Assembly: GCF_001544195.1 (NCBI RefSeq)
Contig: NZ_BCPY01000004.1
Coordinates: 41,136-105,135 of the forward strand
Length of the DNA: 64,000 nucleotides
Source of the DNA: Tetragenococcus solitarius NBRC 100494
Lineage (GTDB): Bacteria > Bacillota > Bacilli > Lactobacillales > Enterococcaceae
Reading direction: 5' to 3'
Shown here in pieces: positions 7,942 to 17,081 of the stretch (the stretch's first letter is position 1; each line of letters begins with the position of its first letter). The notes beneath the pieces were generated by a model that saw only the letters and a program-made list of their open reading frames with translations, was not told the origin of the DNA and made no database searches. A program made the translations under genes and the position numbers.

Positions 7942-9456
7942 TTAGCTTTTGCCATTTCGGATAACAAAATCTTGTTTCTTTTCATTTCCCCGACGGCTTT
8001 TCTTAGAATAGCTATTTTTGTTGCCTTGGTTGTTATTATTCTTTTTATGGTAATCTTTGTTGCTCTTGCGCCGATTTCCATTATTATTACGGTCCCGTGA
8101 ATAATTCTTACGACGTCCTTTATTTTGCTTACCTTTAGGCAATGGACGTTCTGGTGTAATTTTAACCGGTACTAGATCAGCTGGATCTTTGGCTAAGGTT
8201 TTCAACAACAAGGCAGCTAAATCTTGAGCTGAATAACGCTCTAACAATTGTTCAGCATCTTTTGCGTATTTATCCAAACCATTTTCAGCCATTTTTTCAT
8301 CGATCAAATCAACTGCTTGTGTGATTTGGCCTTTCAAAGCTTCCTTATCAGAAGGTGGACGCATTGGCGTCATACGTTTTTTCGTCAAATTTTCGATTAC
8401 ATGCAGATAGTTCATTTCATTTGGTGTGACAAAAGTAACTGATATCCCACTTTTCCCAGCGCGTCCTGTCCGTCCGATACGATGAACATAACTTTCTGGA
8501 TCTTGCGGAATATCGTAATTATATACGTGGGTTACACCAGAAATATCCAACCCTCTAGCTGCAACATCGGTAGCAACTAAGATATCTAATTGACCATTTT
8601 TAAATGAACGCAAAACACTCATTCGTTTTTGTTGAGAAAGGTCACCATGGATTCCTTCTGCTTTATAGCCACGTGCTTCCAAGCCGTGGGCTATTTCATC
8701 AACGCGACGCTTTGTACGACCAAAAATAAGCGTTAATTCTGGTAATTGGACATCGAAAAGACGAGTCATAATATCAAATTTCTCATAGTCTTTTGCCCGC
8801 ACATAATATTGATCAATCGAATCGGCCGTCATTTCTTTCGCTTTGATTCGAACATGATGCGGATCTTCCATAAATTTCACACCAATATTTTTGATTTCCT
8901 TAGGCATAGTGGCTGAAAATAATAAAGTTTGCCGTTTTTCAGGGACTTGGGCAATAATTTTTTCGATATCTTCTAAAAAGCCCATATTTAGCATTTCATC
9001 CGCTTCATCTAGCACTAATGTTTCCACCGTAGCTAGCTTCAATGTTCGACGATTAATATGGTCAAGCATGCGACCCGGCGTTCCTACAACAATTTGTGGA
9101 TTATCCTTTAATTGGCGGATTTGCCGTCCAATATCAGCACCACCATAAACGGCTTGCACACGAATTTTTTTCTCTTTACCTAACCGGAACAGTTCTTCTT
9201 GTGTTTGAATCGCTAATTCACGTGTTGGTGAAATGACTAATCCTTGAATCTGTTTTTTCTTAGGATCAATTTTATCTAACATTGGCAAGCCAAAGGCAGC
9301 TGTTTTCCCCGTTCCTGTTTGCGCTTGTCCAATAACATCTTTTCCTTCCATCGCTAATGGAATGGTTTCTTCTTGAATCGGTGTTGCTTCTTCAAACCCG
9401 ATTTTTTGTACAGCATCTAATAAATCCTGCGACAAATTTAATTCTTTAAATTTCAA
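7942..9456 (-). CDS. cshA: DEAD-box RNA helicase CshA
   Basis: ATP-dependent RNA helicase of the degradosome/cold-shock type. In order: Q motif (FEEATPIQ), motif [28 protein letters not shown], then helicase C motifs [20 protein letters not shown] and [10 protein letters not shown], and a basic Asn/Arg/Lys-rich tail ([20 protein letters not shown]) for RNA contact. The start is TTG at 9456 with AGGGGAG-like AAAGGGGAG upstream, giving about 504 residues and matching the family N-terminus (LKFKELNLS); an ATG further upstream at 9498 lies inside a hairpin. Confidence 0.94.
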   Translation of the reverse strand: MKFKELNLSQDLLDAVQKIGFEEATPIQEETIPLAMEGKDVIGQAQTGTGKTAAFGLPMLDKIDPKKKQIQGLVISPTRELAIQTQEELFRLGKEKKIRVQAVYGGADIGRQIRQLKDNPQIVVGTPGRMLDHINRRTLKLATVETLVLDEADEMLNMGFLEDIEKIIAQVPEKRQTLLFSATMPKEIKNIGVKFMEDPHHVRIKAKEMTADSIDQYYVRAKDYEKFDIMTRLFDVQLPELTLIFGRTKRRVDEIAHGLEARGYKAEGIHGDLSQQKRMSVLRSFKNGQLDILVATDVAARGLDISGVTHVYNYDIPQDPESYVHRIGRTGRAGKSGISVTFVTPNEMNYLHVIENLTKKRMTPMRPPSDKEALKGQITQAVDLIDEKMAENGLDKYAKDAEQLLERYSAQDLAALLLKTLAKDPADLVPVKITPERPLPKGKQNKGRRKNYSRDRNNNGNRRKSNKDYHKKNNNNQGNKNSYSKKSRRGNEKKQDFVIRNGKS

Positions 9457-9477
9457 ATAATTCTCCCCTTTAAAAAT

Positions 9478-9498
9478 ATGAGAAATAAATTTTCTCAT
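9478..9498 (-). promoter_or_regulatory. Stem-loop in cshA leader
   Basis: ATGAGAAA (9478-9485) and TTTCTCAT (9491-9498) form an exact 8-bp inverted repeat with a 5-base loop, about 12 bases before the cshA ribosome-binding site. It may be a cold-responsive leader or an operator; function is inferred. Confidence 0.35.
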
Positions 9499-9600
9499 TT
9501 TTATGAAGCGTCAAATTTTTTCTGCGATAATTTAACTTTTGTCCCTGAATAAAAAGTTAAAAGTATCGTTTCTACCGAAAAACCGCTTCTTGAAGGCATT

Positions 9601-9644
9601 AGAAAAGGCTAGGACAAAACCCGTTCTTTTTTTGTCTTAGCCTC
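9601..9644 (-). terminator. Terminator downstream of murF
   Basis: AGGCTAGGACAAAA (9606-9619) pairs with TTTTTGTCTTAGCCT ending at 9643. On the minus strand the stem is followed by TTTTCT, so transcription from murF should end here. Confidence 0.75.
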
Positions 9645-9792
9645 ATTTGAATTTATTCTGACGAATTTTACTATTTTCGAACCTATAAAAAGGTAGCGTT
9701 GTTTATCAGTTATTTCAATATATACTTCATCTTTCGGCACATTCACTATTATAGCACAGTTTGAAACTTTCAGCAAGTTTGCAAATCTCATT

Positions 9793-11136
9793 TCATTCTT
9801 CTTGTAAGGCGCTAATCACTTCGGATAATCCCATACCATTACTTCCTTTTAAAAGCACAGAGTCTTGTGGCTTTATATCCTTTTTGACCGCCTCTATTAA
9901 TTCTTGTTTATGATCTTTATTAAAATAATAAACCTGTTTATAATTATCTTTTAAAGCTAGGTACAAGTTTTTCATTTCTGAACCAAATAAATAGACTTCT
10001 GCAAAGCGGTTATCAATATGCTGTGCCATCTGGATGTGCATCTGTTTTGACTCTTTTCCTAGTTCAAGCATATCTGCCAACACTAAAATTTTTCTGCCAG
10101 TCAGTGGTAATTCAGCAAAACTATCTAATACCAACCCCATTGCAGTAGGATTTGCGTTATAGACATCGCTCAAAATATCCGCCCCATTATAAGCCTTACT
10201 CCACTGAGTACGGTCTTTGGTCAGCTGAAAGTTTTTTAAGCCCATTGCAATCTCTTGGTCGTCTAAGCCAAAGTAACGACCGAAACTATAGGCAACTAAA
10301 GCATTTTTTACATTATAGCTGCCAATGACTGGAATCAAAAACTTCTGTTTTCCGATGATAAATTCAGTGCTGTTTTTGCTAACGTTTAACACTTGAGCTT
10401 GTACCATTCCCTCTGTTAAACCAAAAGTAACCACCTTTTGTTCTAGAGGACGAGTAAGTGGTCGCAATAGAGGTTCATCTGCAGGAATAAATAAAATTCC
10501 CTCTTTTTTTAGTCCTGCTGTAATTTCCATTTTACCTTGAGCAATCCCTTGCCTTGAGCCTAAGTTTTCAATGTGGGCTTCGCCAATTAAAGTAATCGCT
10601 GCTGCGTCTGGCTTTCCAATATGAGAAAGTCGTGTTAAATCTCCCGCATGATCCATCCCCATTTCCAGTATTAAAACTTCGGTTGTTTCAGGCATGTGTA
10701 AGATGGTATAAGGAAGTCCTAAATCATTATTATAGTTTCCTTGCGTTTTATACGTTTGATATTTTTGTGCCAAAACGGCTTCTGTCATATCTTTAGTCGT
10801 TGTTTTTCCATTACTTCCTGTAATTGCCACCACTTTAGGGGCAACTTTTTGCCGATAGAAACTCGCTAATTGCTGAAAAGCCTTGATAGTATCTGCGACA
10901 GGAAAAACAAATAAATCTTTGGGAGCTTCAGACAAATTTTTACTCCAAAGTGTTGCTACTGCGCCGTTTTCTTTTGCTTGACTGATAAATTCGTGTCCAT
11001 CTCGCCTTCCTTTTAACGGAACAAAAAGACCTCCATCAGTGATTTTTCTGCTATCAAATTCGATATTTGTAATCGTTTGTTCGCTCTTTTGTCCTGTTCC
11101 TAAAACTTCTGCAATTTCTTTAATCGTTAAACTCAT
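9793..11136 (-). CDS. murF: UDP-N-acetylmuramoyl-tripeptide--D-alanyl-D-alanine ligase
   Basis: Adds the D-Ala-D-Ala dipeptide made by Ddl to the UDP-MurNAc-tripeptide. 447 residues. The N-terminal domain has DSRKITDGGLFVPLKG, the central ATPase has ITGSNGKTTTKD, and later come LEMGMDHAGDL and DVYNANPTAM, all MurF hallmarks. ATG at 11136 with AAGGAGAG upstream. It follows ddl on the same strand but a terminator lies in between, so read-through or a separate promoter is expected. Confidence 0.96.
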   Translation of the reverse strand: MSLTIKEIAEVLGTGQKSEQTITNIEFDSRKITDGGLFVPLKGRRDGHEFISQAKENGAVATLWSKNLSEAPKDLFVFPVADTIKAFQQLASFYRQKVAPKVVAITGSNGKTTTKDMTEAVLAQKYQTYKTQGNYNNDLGLPYTILHMPETTEVLILEMGMDHAGDLTRLSHIGKPDAAAITLIGEAHIENLGSRQGIAQGKMEITAGLKKEGILFIPADEPLLRPLTRPLEQKVVTFGLTEGMVQAQVLNVSKNSTEFIIGKQKFLIPVIGSYNVKNALVAYSFGRYFGLDDQEIAMGLKNFQLTKDRTQWSKAYNGADILSDVYNANPTAMGLVLDSFAELPLTGRKILVLADMLELGKESKQMHIQMAQHIDNRFAEVYLFGSEMKNLYLALKDNYKQVYYFNKDHKQELIEAVKKDIKPQDSVLLKGSNGMGLSEVISALQEE

Positions 11137-11182
11137 ATTCTCTCCTTGGGTTATTTCGCATTTTTTGCATTTATAAATACAA

Positions 11183-11222
11183 AAAACAAGGCACTACAAA
11201 CTATCTGTACGCCTTGTTTTGT
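11183..11222 (-). terminator. Terminator between ddl and murF
   Basis: AAAACAAGGC (11183-11192) and GCCTTGTTTT (11211-11220) form a 10-bp stem with an 18-base loop, flanked by A and T runs, so it may act on either strand. Placed between co-directional ddl and murF it probably reduces rather than abolishes read-through (inference). Confidence 0.75.
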
Positions 11223-11225
11223 TTT

Positions 11226-12290
11226 TTATTCGCTTACGTCTACACGCAATTTTTTCTTTTGATTGTACTGATTCAAGCCAAGTTGAATCAGTTCTTCGAT
11301 CAAATCTCCGTAAGGTAATCCCGTTTTTTCCCATAAAGAAGGGTACATACTAAATTGGGTAAAACCAGGCATCGTATTTAATTCGTTTAAAAATAATTCG
11401 TTTTTATTCGTTAAGAAGAAATCACAACGACTCAAACCTCTACCGCCTAAAGTTGTGTAAGCTATTGTGGCATATTCACGCGCCTTTTGTTGAACTTCTT
11501 CAGGAATCTGTGCTGGAATCTGCATTTTAATATTATTATCAATATATTTTGAATTATAGTCATAGAAGGCAACTTCTTTGACTATTTCACCTGGCAAAGT
11601 TGTCCGCACGTCCTCGTTACCTAAAATAGCAACTTCAATTTCACGCGCTTCAATACTTTGTTCAATGACTACGCGCGAGTCATATCGATAAGCTTCAATC
11701 AATGCCTCTTGTAGTTCTTTTCGATCGTTAGCTTTGGTTATCCCTACGCTAGAACCCATATTTGCGGGTTTTACAAACATTGGATAAAGTAAGGTCCCTT
11801 CGCACTGCTCAAAAATCTTTTTCGGATTTTCTTTCCACTGACTTTTCAGCACAGGAACATAAGGAACTTGTGGGATATCGACTGCGTGCAATATATACTT
11901 CGTCATGATTTTGTCCATACTGCTTGCACTAGTCATTACCCCCGCTCCCACATACGGCATATCAATCGTTTCAAGAAAGCCCTGAATTGTTCCGTCTTCC
12001 CCATTTGGGCCATGAAGAATCGGCAACACAATAGCATCGTCTTCTTTTATATGACAAGGCTGAATCACTTGATCTGTGTCGTTTGCATCTTGCCAATGAA
12101 GATGAAGTACTTCTTCTGATTCTGGTTTTTCTTTAAGCAAGGGACCTTTGATCCATTGTCCATCTCTTGTAATATAAACTAACTGAACTTGGTAGTAATT
12201 ATAATAAACTGCATTTAGTACAGAAAAAGCCGAAAGAATCGACACATCGTGTTCTGCACTTTGTCCTCCATATAATAAAATAATTTTCAA
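11226..12290 (-). CDS. ddl: D-alanine--D-alanine ligase
   Basis: ATP-grasp enzyme joining two D-Ala. 354 residues beginning MKIILLYGGQSAEHDVSILSAFSV, very like the enterococcal enzymes. The substrate-specificity loop reads AFYDYNSKYIDNN: the Lys-Tyr pair marks a D-Ala-D-Ala ligase rather than a D-Ala-D-Lac one, so the wall should be vancomycin-susceptible unless another ligase exists. The metal-binding LNELNTMPGFT motif is present. The start is TTG at 12290 with AGGAGG seven bases upstream. murF lies downstream. Confidence 0.96.
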   Translation of the reverse strand: MKIILLYGGQSAEHDVSILSAFSVLNAVYYNYYQVQLVYITRDGQWIKGPLLKEKPESEEVLHLHWQDANDTDQVIQPCHIKEDDAIVLPILHGPNGEDGTIQGFLETIDMPYVGAGVMTSASSMDKIMTKYILHAVDIPQVPYVPVLKSQWKENPKKIFEQCEGTLLYPMFVKPANMGSSVGITKANDRKELQEALIEAYRYDSRVVIEQSIEAREIEVAILGNEDVRTTLPGEIVKEVAFYDYNSKYIDNNIKMQIPAQIPEEVQQKAREYATIAYTTLGGRGLSRCDFFLTNKNELFLNELNTMPGFTQFSMYPSLWEKTGLPYGDLIEELIQLGLNQYNQKKKLRVDVSE

Positions 12291-12387
12291 AGCTTTTCCT
12301 CCTGTACTTGAGTATCACTTTTCGTTTATTTCTCATACATTTTAGCACAAAAAATCACTAGCGAACATATTTTTTTGTTACACTCTT

Positions 12388-12837
12388 TTACCCATCACTT
12401 TCTTCTAGAACCTTATCCAGCGTTGCAAAAAAATTTTCACGGTCTTTTTTAGTAAAAGACTTAGGCCCCTTTGTCTTTTTTCCCGCTTTACGCATTTGAG
12501 CGCTCATATAGCGTTTATTTAATAAAATATCAATCGTCTCTTTTTTGTATTCTTGACCCGAATGGTGAAATACCCGAGCTCCCTTGGGGAGAGCTAACGA
12601 AGCTAGTCCATAGTCTTGTGTAATCAAAATATCTCCTGACTTAAGCAACTTTACAATCTCATAGTCGGCTCGGTCCATCCCTTTGTCTACATAAATAAAA
12701 TGCACAAAAGCTGGCTCTTGTTTATGTGTATAATGGTCAATACTCGTAACAATTAAGACAGACAGTTGGTACTTTTCACCAAGGGAAATAACCTCTTCTT
12801 TTACCGGAGAACCGTCGCCATCAATAATTAAACGCAC
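12388..12837 (-). CDS. YaiI/YqxD family protein (DUF188)
   Basis: 149 residues of the YaiI/YqxD (UPF0178) family, starting MRLIIDGDGSPVKEEV, with the conserved D-rich motifs VDKGMDRADYEIV and ILITQDYGLASLALPKGARV that resemble PIN/NYN-type nuclease folds. No enzymatic role is established to my knowledge. The start is GTG at 12837. It stands alone on the minus strand between the M15 peptidase gene and ddl. The C-terminal KKTKGPKSFTKKDRENF is typical of the family. Confidence 0.9.
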   Translation of the reverse strand: MRLIIDGDGSPVKEEVISLGEKYQLSVLIVTSIDHYTHKQEPAFVHFIYVDKGMDRADYEIVKLLKSGDILITQDYGLASLALPKGARVFHHSGQEYKKETIDILLNKRYMSAQMRKAGKKTKGPKSFTKKDRENFFATLDKVLEESDG

Positions 12838-12951
12838 TCTTATCGCTTCCCTTTAATCTCATTATAAAAATAACCCTCTTAAAACTATTATACCCGAAAT
12901 TTTTTAATTGTTGTGTTTTTTACTTTCTCTTTTGTATTCAGTAAAATAAGT

Positions 12952-12992
12952 AAAAAGCAGCTACCAATGACACTTTTGACAGCTGCTTTTTT
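12952..12992 (-). terminator. Terminator downstream of the M15 peptidase gene
   Basis: AAAAAGCAGCT (12952-12962) and AGCTGCTTTTT (12981-12991) form an 11-bp stem with T runs on both strands. Confidence 0.8.
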
Positions 12993-13044
12993 ATCGCTTA
13001 TAACAATTCATTACATCCACCAAGTACGGATAACGTCCGTTTTT

Positions 13045-14250
13045 CTAAGGTGCGCTACTTTTTACCTCAATCATCTTAAATTCCCCGTTACTTTTATGGT
13101 CCTCAATCTCTTTTCTAGCTTCTAAATCATTAAAATGCCACCATTCAGAAGCCAACGGTGTCATTCCAGCTTGTACAAAATACGCTTGTAAATCAAGTGC
13201 TGGTTTATTCATTTCAGGCCTTAATTGCGCTTTTTTCCAAGCATCTGAGTCAACCGCGGTCACAGGAGAGGTATAAACCGCTGACGCTGAACTCAGTTCA
13301 TGAATAGGCGTTGGCATCTGGTATTCAGTATAATCTTGTACAATATCTACTGAATAATTCCCGTAAAAAGCGGTTTTTTTCGCATCAACTTGCGCTAAGC
13401 TAACATCGATTGCAAACCCCATTTGATGATTCGACACCTCATCATTAATGAACCAAAACATTTCCCATGGCGCAGTATCAGCGCCTTCTTTAACTTTTTC
13501 GTTTTCATCGGCCAATTTTTTCAATTGACGATATATTTTTTCTTGGACATCATAAGGTCGAAATGTCTCATAAATAAGCAACGTCTCATTATTTTCGAGA
13601 GCTTGTGTTTGAGCCTCATAAATCTTTTTTGCCGTGGTATACAAAACAGGGATGATAAATTCCTCTTTTCCTAATCTTTCATTATTGATTTTACCATCGT
13701 ACAGTGCTTTTTTTGTCACTTCAGGAATCTCAATACCAGAAGAACGATAACGTGACGAATAAGTATTGGTATTATTATAAACGGCAGAAGATAAGACATC
13801 AGGTAAATTAATAAAAGCATAACGATGTTCAAGCCAACCCTTGCCTTCTTCGTATTCGACTTCCCACCAATCATCTTTTTCTTGTAAAATTTTAAATGCC
13901 GTACCCGGCGTAAGCGTCTTTTGTGTCTTTGCCTCCGGATCAGCCTGGCTTCTTACCGGTAAATCGATGGGAGCATATCCTGTTGCATTTTCAATAGGTA
14001 AATCAAAAGTGCCTTCGTAAGGATTCTCCTCAGCTGGTTCAGTTTCCTGCTTTGAATCATGAGTTGTTTTCTCCGTAGAAGGACTATTAGTTGAATGACT
14101 TTTTGGCTTTGAAGTTTCATGAACGGCGGTTGAACTCGCCGTTTGATGGATAGGGGAAGATTTTAGCTGTGTAAACATAACAAAGCTCACAGCTGTAACC
14201 ACTAACAGTAACAATAGTATTGTCAAAATTAACTTTCTGCTTTTTTTCAT
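13045..14250 (-). CDS. Exported SH3-domain protein with VanX/VanY-type (M15) D-Ala-D-Ala peptidase domain
   Basis: 401 residues: an N-terminal membrane anchor (residues 8-27), a Ser/Thr/Glu-rich spacer to about residue 80, an SH3-like domain (about 92-147, LPVRSQAD to GWLEHRYAF), then an M15 zinc peptidase. Catalytic positions of the VanX family are all recognisable: Arg231 (ETFRPYD), His275 and Asp282 (SNHQMGFAIDV), Glu369 and His372 (SEWWHF). It should cleave D-Ala-D-Ala dipeptide or C-terminal D-Ala outside the cell. It lies 16 bases behind a TraX-like gene, likely in one operon. Whether it is a dipeptidase or carboxypeptidase is not decidable from sequence. Confidence 0.88.
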   Translation of the reverse strand: MKKSRKLILTILLLLLVVTAVSFVMFTQLKSSPIHQTASSTAVHETSKPKSHSTNSPSTEKTTHDSKQETEPAEENPYEGTFDLPIENATGYAPIDLPVRSQADPEAKTQKTLTPGTAFKILQEKDDWWEVEYEEGKGWLEHRYAFINLPDVLSSAVYNNTNTYSSRYRSSGIEIPEVTKKALYDGKINNERLGKEEFIIPVLYTTAKKIYEAQTQALENNETLLIYETFRPYDVQEKIYRQLKKLADENEKVKEGADTAPWEMFWFINDEVSNHQMGFAIDVSLAQVDAKKTAFYGNYSVDIVQDYTEYQMPTPIHELSSASAVYTSPVTAVDSDAWKKAQLRPEMNKPALDLQAYFVQAGMTPLASEWWHFNDLEARKEIEDHKSNGEFKMIEVKSSAP

Positions 14251-14266
14251 ATGTTATCTCCCCCCT

Positions 14267-14983
14267 TCAAAAAATAAAATACCTTAAAACATATAAAACT
14301 AGAAGATGCCCCGGATAAATAATATAAAATGACCACTTCATTAAAAATGATCTTTTCCCTAATGTCCCGTCATAACTAGTTAATAGCGGAATAGCTAATA
14401 AGATGCCAAGACGAAAAATAGATAGATTATCCGCAAACGAAAAACCTGGTAAAATATAAAAAATAAACCCAACTAACATAAAACTTAATATTTGTAGCTT
14501 AAAGTTTTTTCTAAATATACCGAAAAATAAAATCCATAATACACTAATATAATTCCAATCAGCTGTCCAAGACAGTAAGCAACAAATAAATATAAATAAA
14601 AACTTCAAGCCTAGAGGCATCACTTTTGATTGACTAATAGATAAAGCAAGCATTCCCATACATAGTCCCCAAACAATGCTCGTTGCTTGAAAAGAGGTCA
14701 AATTAAAATAAAGAATATAAGGATAGTGGGAAATTAAAGCAAAAATAAATAACCTTTTTAAATACCTTTTCTTATTAGAAATATGGAAATACCCTTCTGA
14801 AATCAAGTAACACATAATAGGCGCTGCAACTCTACCAAACATTCGCAAGATAACGTAAGATATAGAATGGCTAGAAACCAGCCAAAAAGTAGTATGGTCA
14901 ACAATCATAGCTGTTATCGCTATAATTTTTAATGTGTTCGAGTTTAACGAAGGTATAAACAACGGCTTAGTTGTAAATTCCAA
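14267..14983 (-). CDS. TraX-family multipass membrane protein
   Basis: 238 residues with about seven or eight transmembrane helices and the TraX-family opening LKIIAITAMIVDHTTFW and later MFGRVAAPIMCYLISEGYFH. TraX acetylates F-pilin in conjugative plasmids, but chromosomal Firmicute members have no pilin partner and are thought to be acyltransferase-like membrane proteins. The start is TTG at 14983 behind AAAGGAAGG. The gene directly precedes the M15 peptidase gene, hinting at a cell-envelope modification role (inference). Confidence 0.85.
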   Translation of the reverse strand: MEFTTKPLFIPSLNSNTLKIIAITAMIVDHTTFWLVSSHSISYVILRMFGRVAAPIMCYLISEGYFHISNKKRYLKRLFIFALISHYPYILYFNLTSFQATSIVWGLCMGMLALSISQSKVMPLGLKFLFIFICCLLSWTADWNYISVLWILFFGIFRKNFKLQILSFMLVGFIFYILPGFSFADNLSIFRLGILLAIPLLTSYDGTLGKRSFLMKWSFYIIYPGHLLVLYVLRYFIF

Positions 14984-15350
14984 ATAGACCTTCCTTTCTT
15001 ATCTCCTATTCTTGACTCGAATAATACCCCTTGTTTTCAAGCTACTTTTACACAGATAAAAAATTTTTTCATAAACCTTTAAAAGAAGAGCTAATATAAC
15101 ATTAATTTTAAAGATAACGTAACATACGATATTTCCTTTTTAATATTAAATATTTTTATCAAATTATTAAGTTTGTAACAGTCTTTTTAGTTAAATTTTA
15201 TTACAAATGTTATTTATTGGCTTATTAGCATAGAATTCCTCTTATCATTTCCTTATAAATAGTAGGTCTGTAATAAGATTTTTTTAAGTAGCGAAAAAGT
15301 TTTTTTGTTTATATGTTCGTGTTCACCATTTCTACTGACCTATTTACTTT
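14984..15350. other. AT-rich intergenic stretch without genes
   Basis: About 370 very AT-rich bases upstream of the traX-like gene. Several TATAAT-like and TTAATA-like words occur but none stands out as a promoter; no ORF with a ribosome-binding site is visible on either strand. Confidence 0.5.
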
Positions 15351-15354
15351 ATAA

Positions 15355-15394
15355 AAAAGACGGTTGTTTAGGCTAACCTAAACAACCGTCTTTT
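15355..15394. terminator. Very strong bidirectional terminator
   Basis: An 18-base arm ending in CGGTTGTTTAGG (to 15372) pairs perfectly with the arm beginning CCTAAACAACCG (from 15377), with a 4-base loop and A/T runs at both ends. Confidence 0.92.
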
Positions 15395-15523
15395 ACCAGT
15401 ACTAATTTTAGTAGGAAATGTTTGTTCACAAAACATTTGCCCGGCATCCTGCAAATCCGGCAGGTGAGTAAATACTCTTATACCGCTGTTTGAGTTGCCG
15501 ACAATGTCGGCTTCTCGGCTCAT
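15355..15523 (-). ncRNA. Candidate structured small RNA downstream of udk
   Basis: Read on the minus strand, about 170 bases contain a series of hairpins: GCCGAC-AAT-GTCGGC (15497-15511), GAGTA/TACTC (15466-15477), CCTGC/GCAGG (around 15448-15464), AAATGTTT/AAACATTT (15416-15438), and finally an 18-bp terminator stem. No ORF is present. It is much more G+C-rich in its stems than the surrounding DNA. A TATATT at 15530-15535 could be a -10, though no good -35 is seen, so it may instead be the 3' UTR of udk. It does not match consensus cores I know for tmRNA, RNase P, SRP, T-box or common riboswitches. Identity unknown. Confidence 0.5.
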
Positions 15524-15566
15524 CGCATAAATATAGTTTATCATAAAAAAACGGGAATCACTAGAA

Positions 15567-16193
15567 TTAACTTCCTAAAATTGTGCTAATTTTAGTATTT
15601 ATTAAATCAATGGCTACATGATTTTGACCACCTTCAGGAACGACCACATCTGCATAACGCTTCGTCGGTTCCACAAATTGATGATACATTGGTTTAACTA
15701 CAGTTAAATACTGGTTAATTACCGAGTCAAGTGTACGTCCTCTTTCCTCTATATCTCGTTTAATACGTCGGATAATTCGTATATCATCGTCGGTATCTAC
15801 ATAAACTTTTATATCCATCATATTACGCAATCGTTCATCGGCTAAAATTAAGATTCCTTCTAAAATAATAACTTCTTTAGGCTCCTGCACTTCTATTTTA
15901 TTACTACGTGTATGAGCCACGTAATCATAAACAGGCTTTTGGACAGTTTCATAACGCAATAACTTATTTAAATGTTCGATTAATAAATCAGTGTCAAAAG
16001 CAAAGGGATGATCATAGTTGGTCTTTAGCCTTTCTTCAAAGGGCAGGTGACTTTGATCCTTATAATAAGAATCATGTTCAAGCATCATGATGGAATGGTT
16101 AAAGAAACGGTCTAAGATTGCATGACTGACACTTGTTTTCCCGCTGCCCGACCCGCCTGTCACACCAATAATAATCGGTTTATGCTTTTCCAT
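15567..16193 (-). CDS. udk: Uridine kinase
   Basis: Phosphorylates uridine and cytidine with ATP or GTP in pyrimidine salvage. The P-loop [13 protein letters not shown] lies near residue 8 of a protein starting [10 protein letters not shown]; further family motifs are [26 protein letters not shown] and [12 protein letters not shown]. About 208 residues. I chose ATG 16193, with GAAGGAAAAAGG just upstream, over an in-frame extension to 16235. The gene upstream on the same strand is a HAD nucleotidase of likely pyrimidine relevance, 52 bases away. Confidence 0.95.
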   Translation of the reverse strand: MEKHKPIIIGVTGGSGSGKTSVSHAILDRFFNHSIMMLEHDSYYKDQSHLPFEERLKTNYDHPFAFDTDLLIEHLNKLLRYETVQKPVYDYVAHTRSNKIEVQEPKEVIILEGILILADERLRNMMDIKVYVDTDDDIRIIRRIKRDIEERGRTLDSVINQYLTVVKPMYHQFVEPTKRYADVVVPEGGQNHVAIDLINTKISTILGS

Positions 16194-16245
16194 CCTTTTT
16201 CCTTCTTTCATTTTTATCCTAAAAAAATAGTACAAATCACCTACT

Positions 16246-16932
16246 TTAACTAGCTAAAATATCATAAATATCTTCTAAACGTGAAATTTGAAAGGTTGGC
16301 TTTATTCTAACATCTATTGTAGATGCAGCGGGGTTAAACCATATAGTGTCGATTCCTGCGTTTTTTCCACCTTGAATATCTGATGTCAAAGAATCCCCAA
16401 TGATTACCGTCTTTTCTTTTTGTAGATGAGGCACTTTGGCAAAGACATAATCGAAAAACTCAACCATAGGTTTTTGAAAACCTGCCTGTTCAGAAATGAA
16501 AATATCCTTAAAATAAGGGAACAGACCGGCATCAGTCAAACGCTGAAGCTGAGTATTTGCTAAGCCATTTGTTACCACATACAAGTCCGCTTTCGTCGAT
16601 AGATCTCGAATAATTTCTAGACTATTCTCTATTCTTTTATGTCCTTGATTTAAAAATTGACGATATTTCTGTTCGGTTTTTACACTATCAACTTTTTTAC
16701 CTAGCTGTTCAAAAAAGGGCCCAAACCGACCATTGACCACTTCATCAGAAGTCAAATTCCCCTTCTCATGTTCACGCCAACGGTTTTGGTTCATTGTTTT
16801 ATACAAAGCTTCGTTTTCTGATGTCAGTGGTACACCTAGCTCATTAAATAAAGCGTTAAGCGCTTGTTGCTGTGCATCATGAAAGTCTAGTAATGTATTA
16901 TCCACATCAAATAATAAATTTTTATAGCGCAT
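16246..16932 (-). CDS. yjjG: YjjG-family HAD nucleotidase
   Basis: 228 residues of the HAD superfamily. Motif [11 protein letters not shown], motif II VVTNG, and motif III/IV around [11 protein letters not shown] and [24 protein letters not shown]. The YjjG/YfnB subgroup dephosphorylates nucleoside monophosphates, including non-canonical pyrimidine nucleotides. AAGGAG precedes the ATG. Being directly upstream of udk suggests a small nucleotide-salvage or cleaning operon (inference). Exact substrate not determinable. Confidence 0.88.
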   Translation of the reverse strand: MRYKNLLFDVDNTLLDFHDAQQQALNALFNELGVPLTSENEALYKTMNQNRWREHEKGNLTSDEVVNGRFGPFFEQLGKKVDSVKTEQKYRQFLNQGHKRIENSLEIIRDLSTKADLYVVTNGLANTQLQRLTDAGLFPYFKDIFISEQAGFQKPMVEFFDYVFAKVPHLQKEKTVIIGDSLTSDIQGGKNAGIDTIWFNPAASTIDVRIKPTFQISRLEDIYDILAS

Positions 16933-17046
16933 GTGATATACTCCTTATTCTTTACTGAAGAATATCGTACCTTAATTGTGAAATAAGGTCAATAAAACAT
17001 ACGAGAGCTTTCTTATGAAAAATTTGTCAAAACATTCCCTCATTAT

Positions 17047-17075
17047 TTGACTTATCCATGTTTTTCTTTTAAAGT
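17047..17075 (+). promoter_or_regulatory. Promoter of the bL25 gene
   Basis: TTGACT (17047-17052), 17-base spacer, TAAAGT (17070-17075). Transcription would start near 17082, about 200 bases before the bL25 start codon. Confidence 0.75.
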
Positions 17076-17081
17076 AATAAG

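Noticed and set aside
7888..8100. 70-residue plus-strand ORF over the cshA terminator and C-terminus
   Set aside because: It begins inside a terminator palindrome and continues antisense to the Asn/Arg-rich tail of cshA.
9609..9791. 60-residue ORF just after murF on the minus strand
   Set aside because: Its 3' part is the murF terminator hairpin, it has no clear ribosome-binding site, and no family was recognised.
11226..14250. A vancomycin-resistance cluster suggested by ddl near a VanX-like gene
   Set aside because: Ddl has the D-Ala-D-Ala specificity loop, there is no vanH, vanA/B, vanR or vanS gene, and the peptidase is a separate unit with an SH3 domain.
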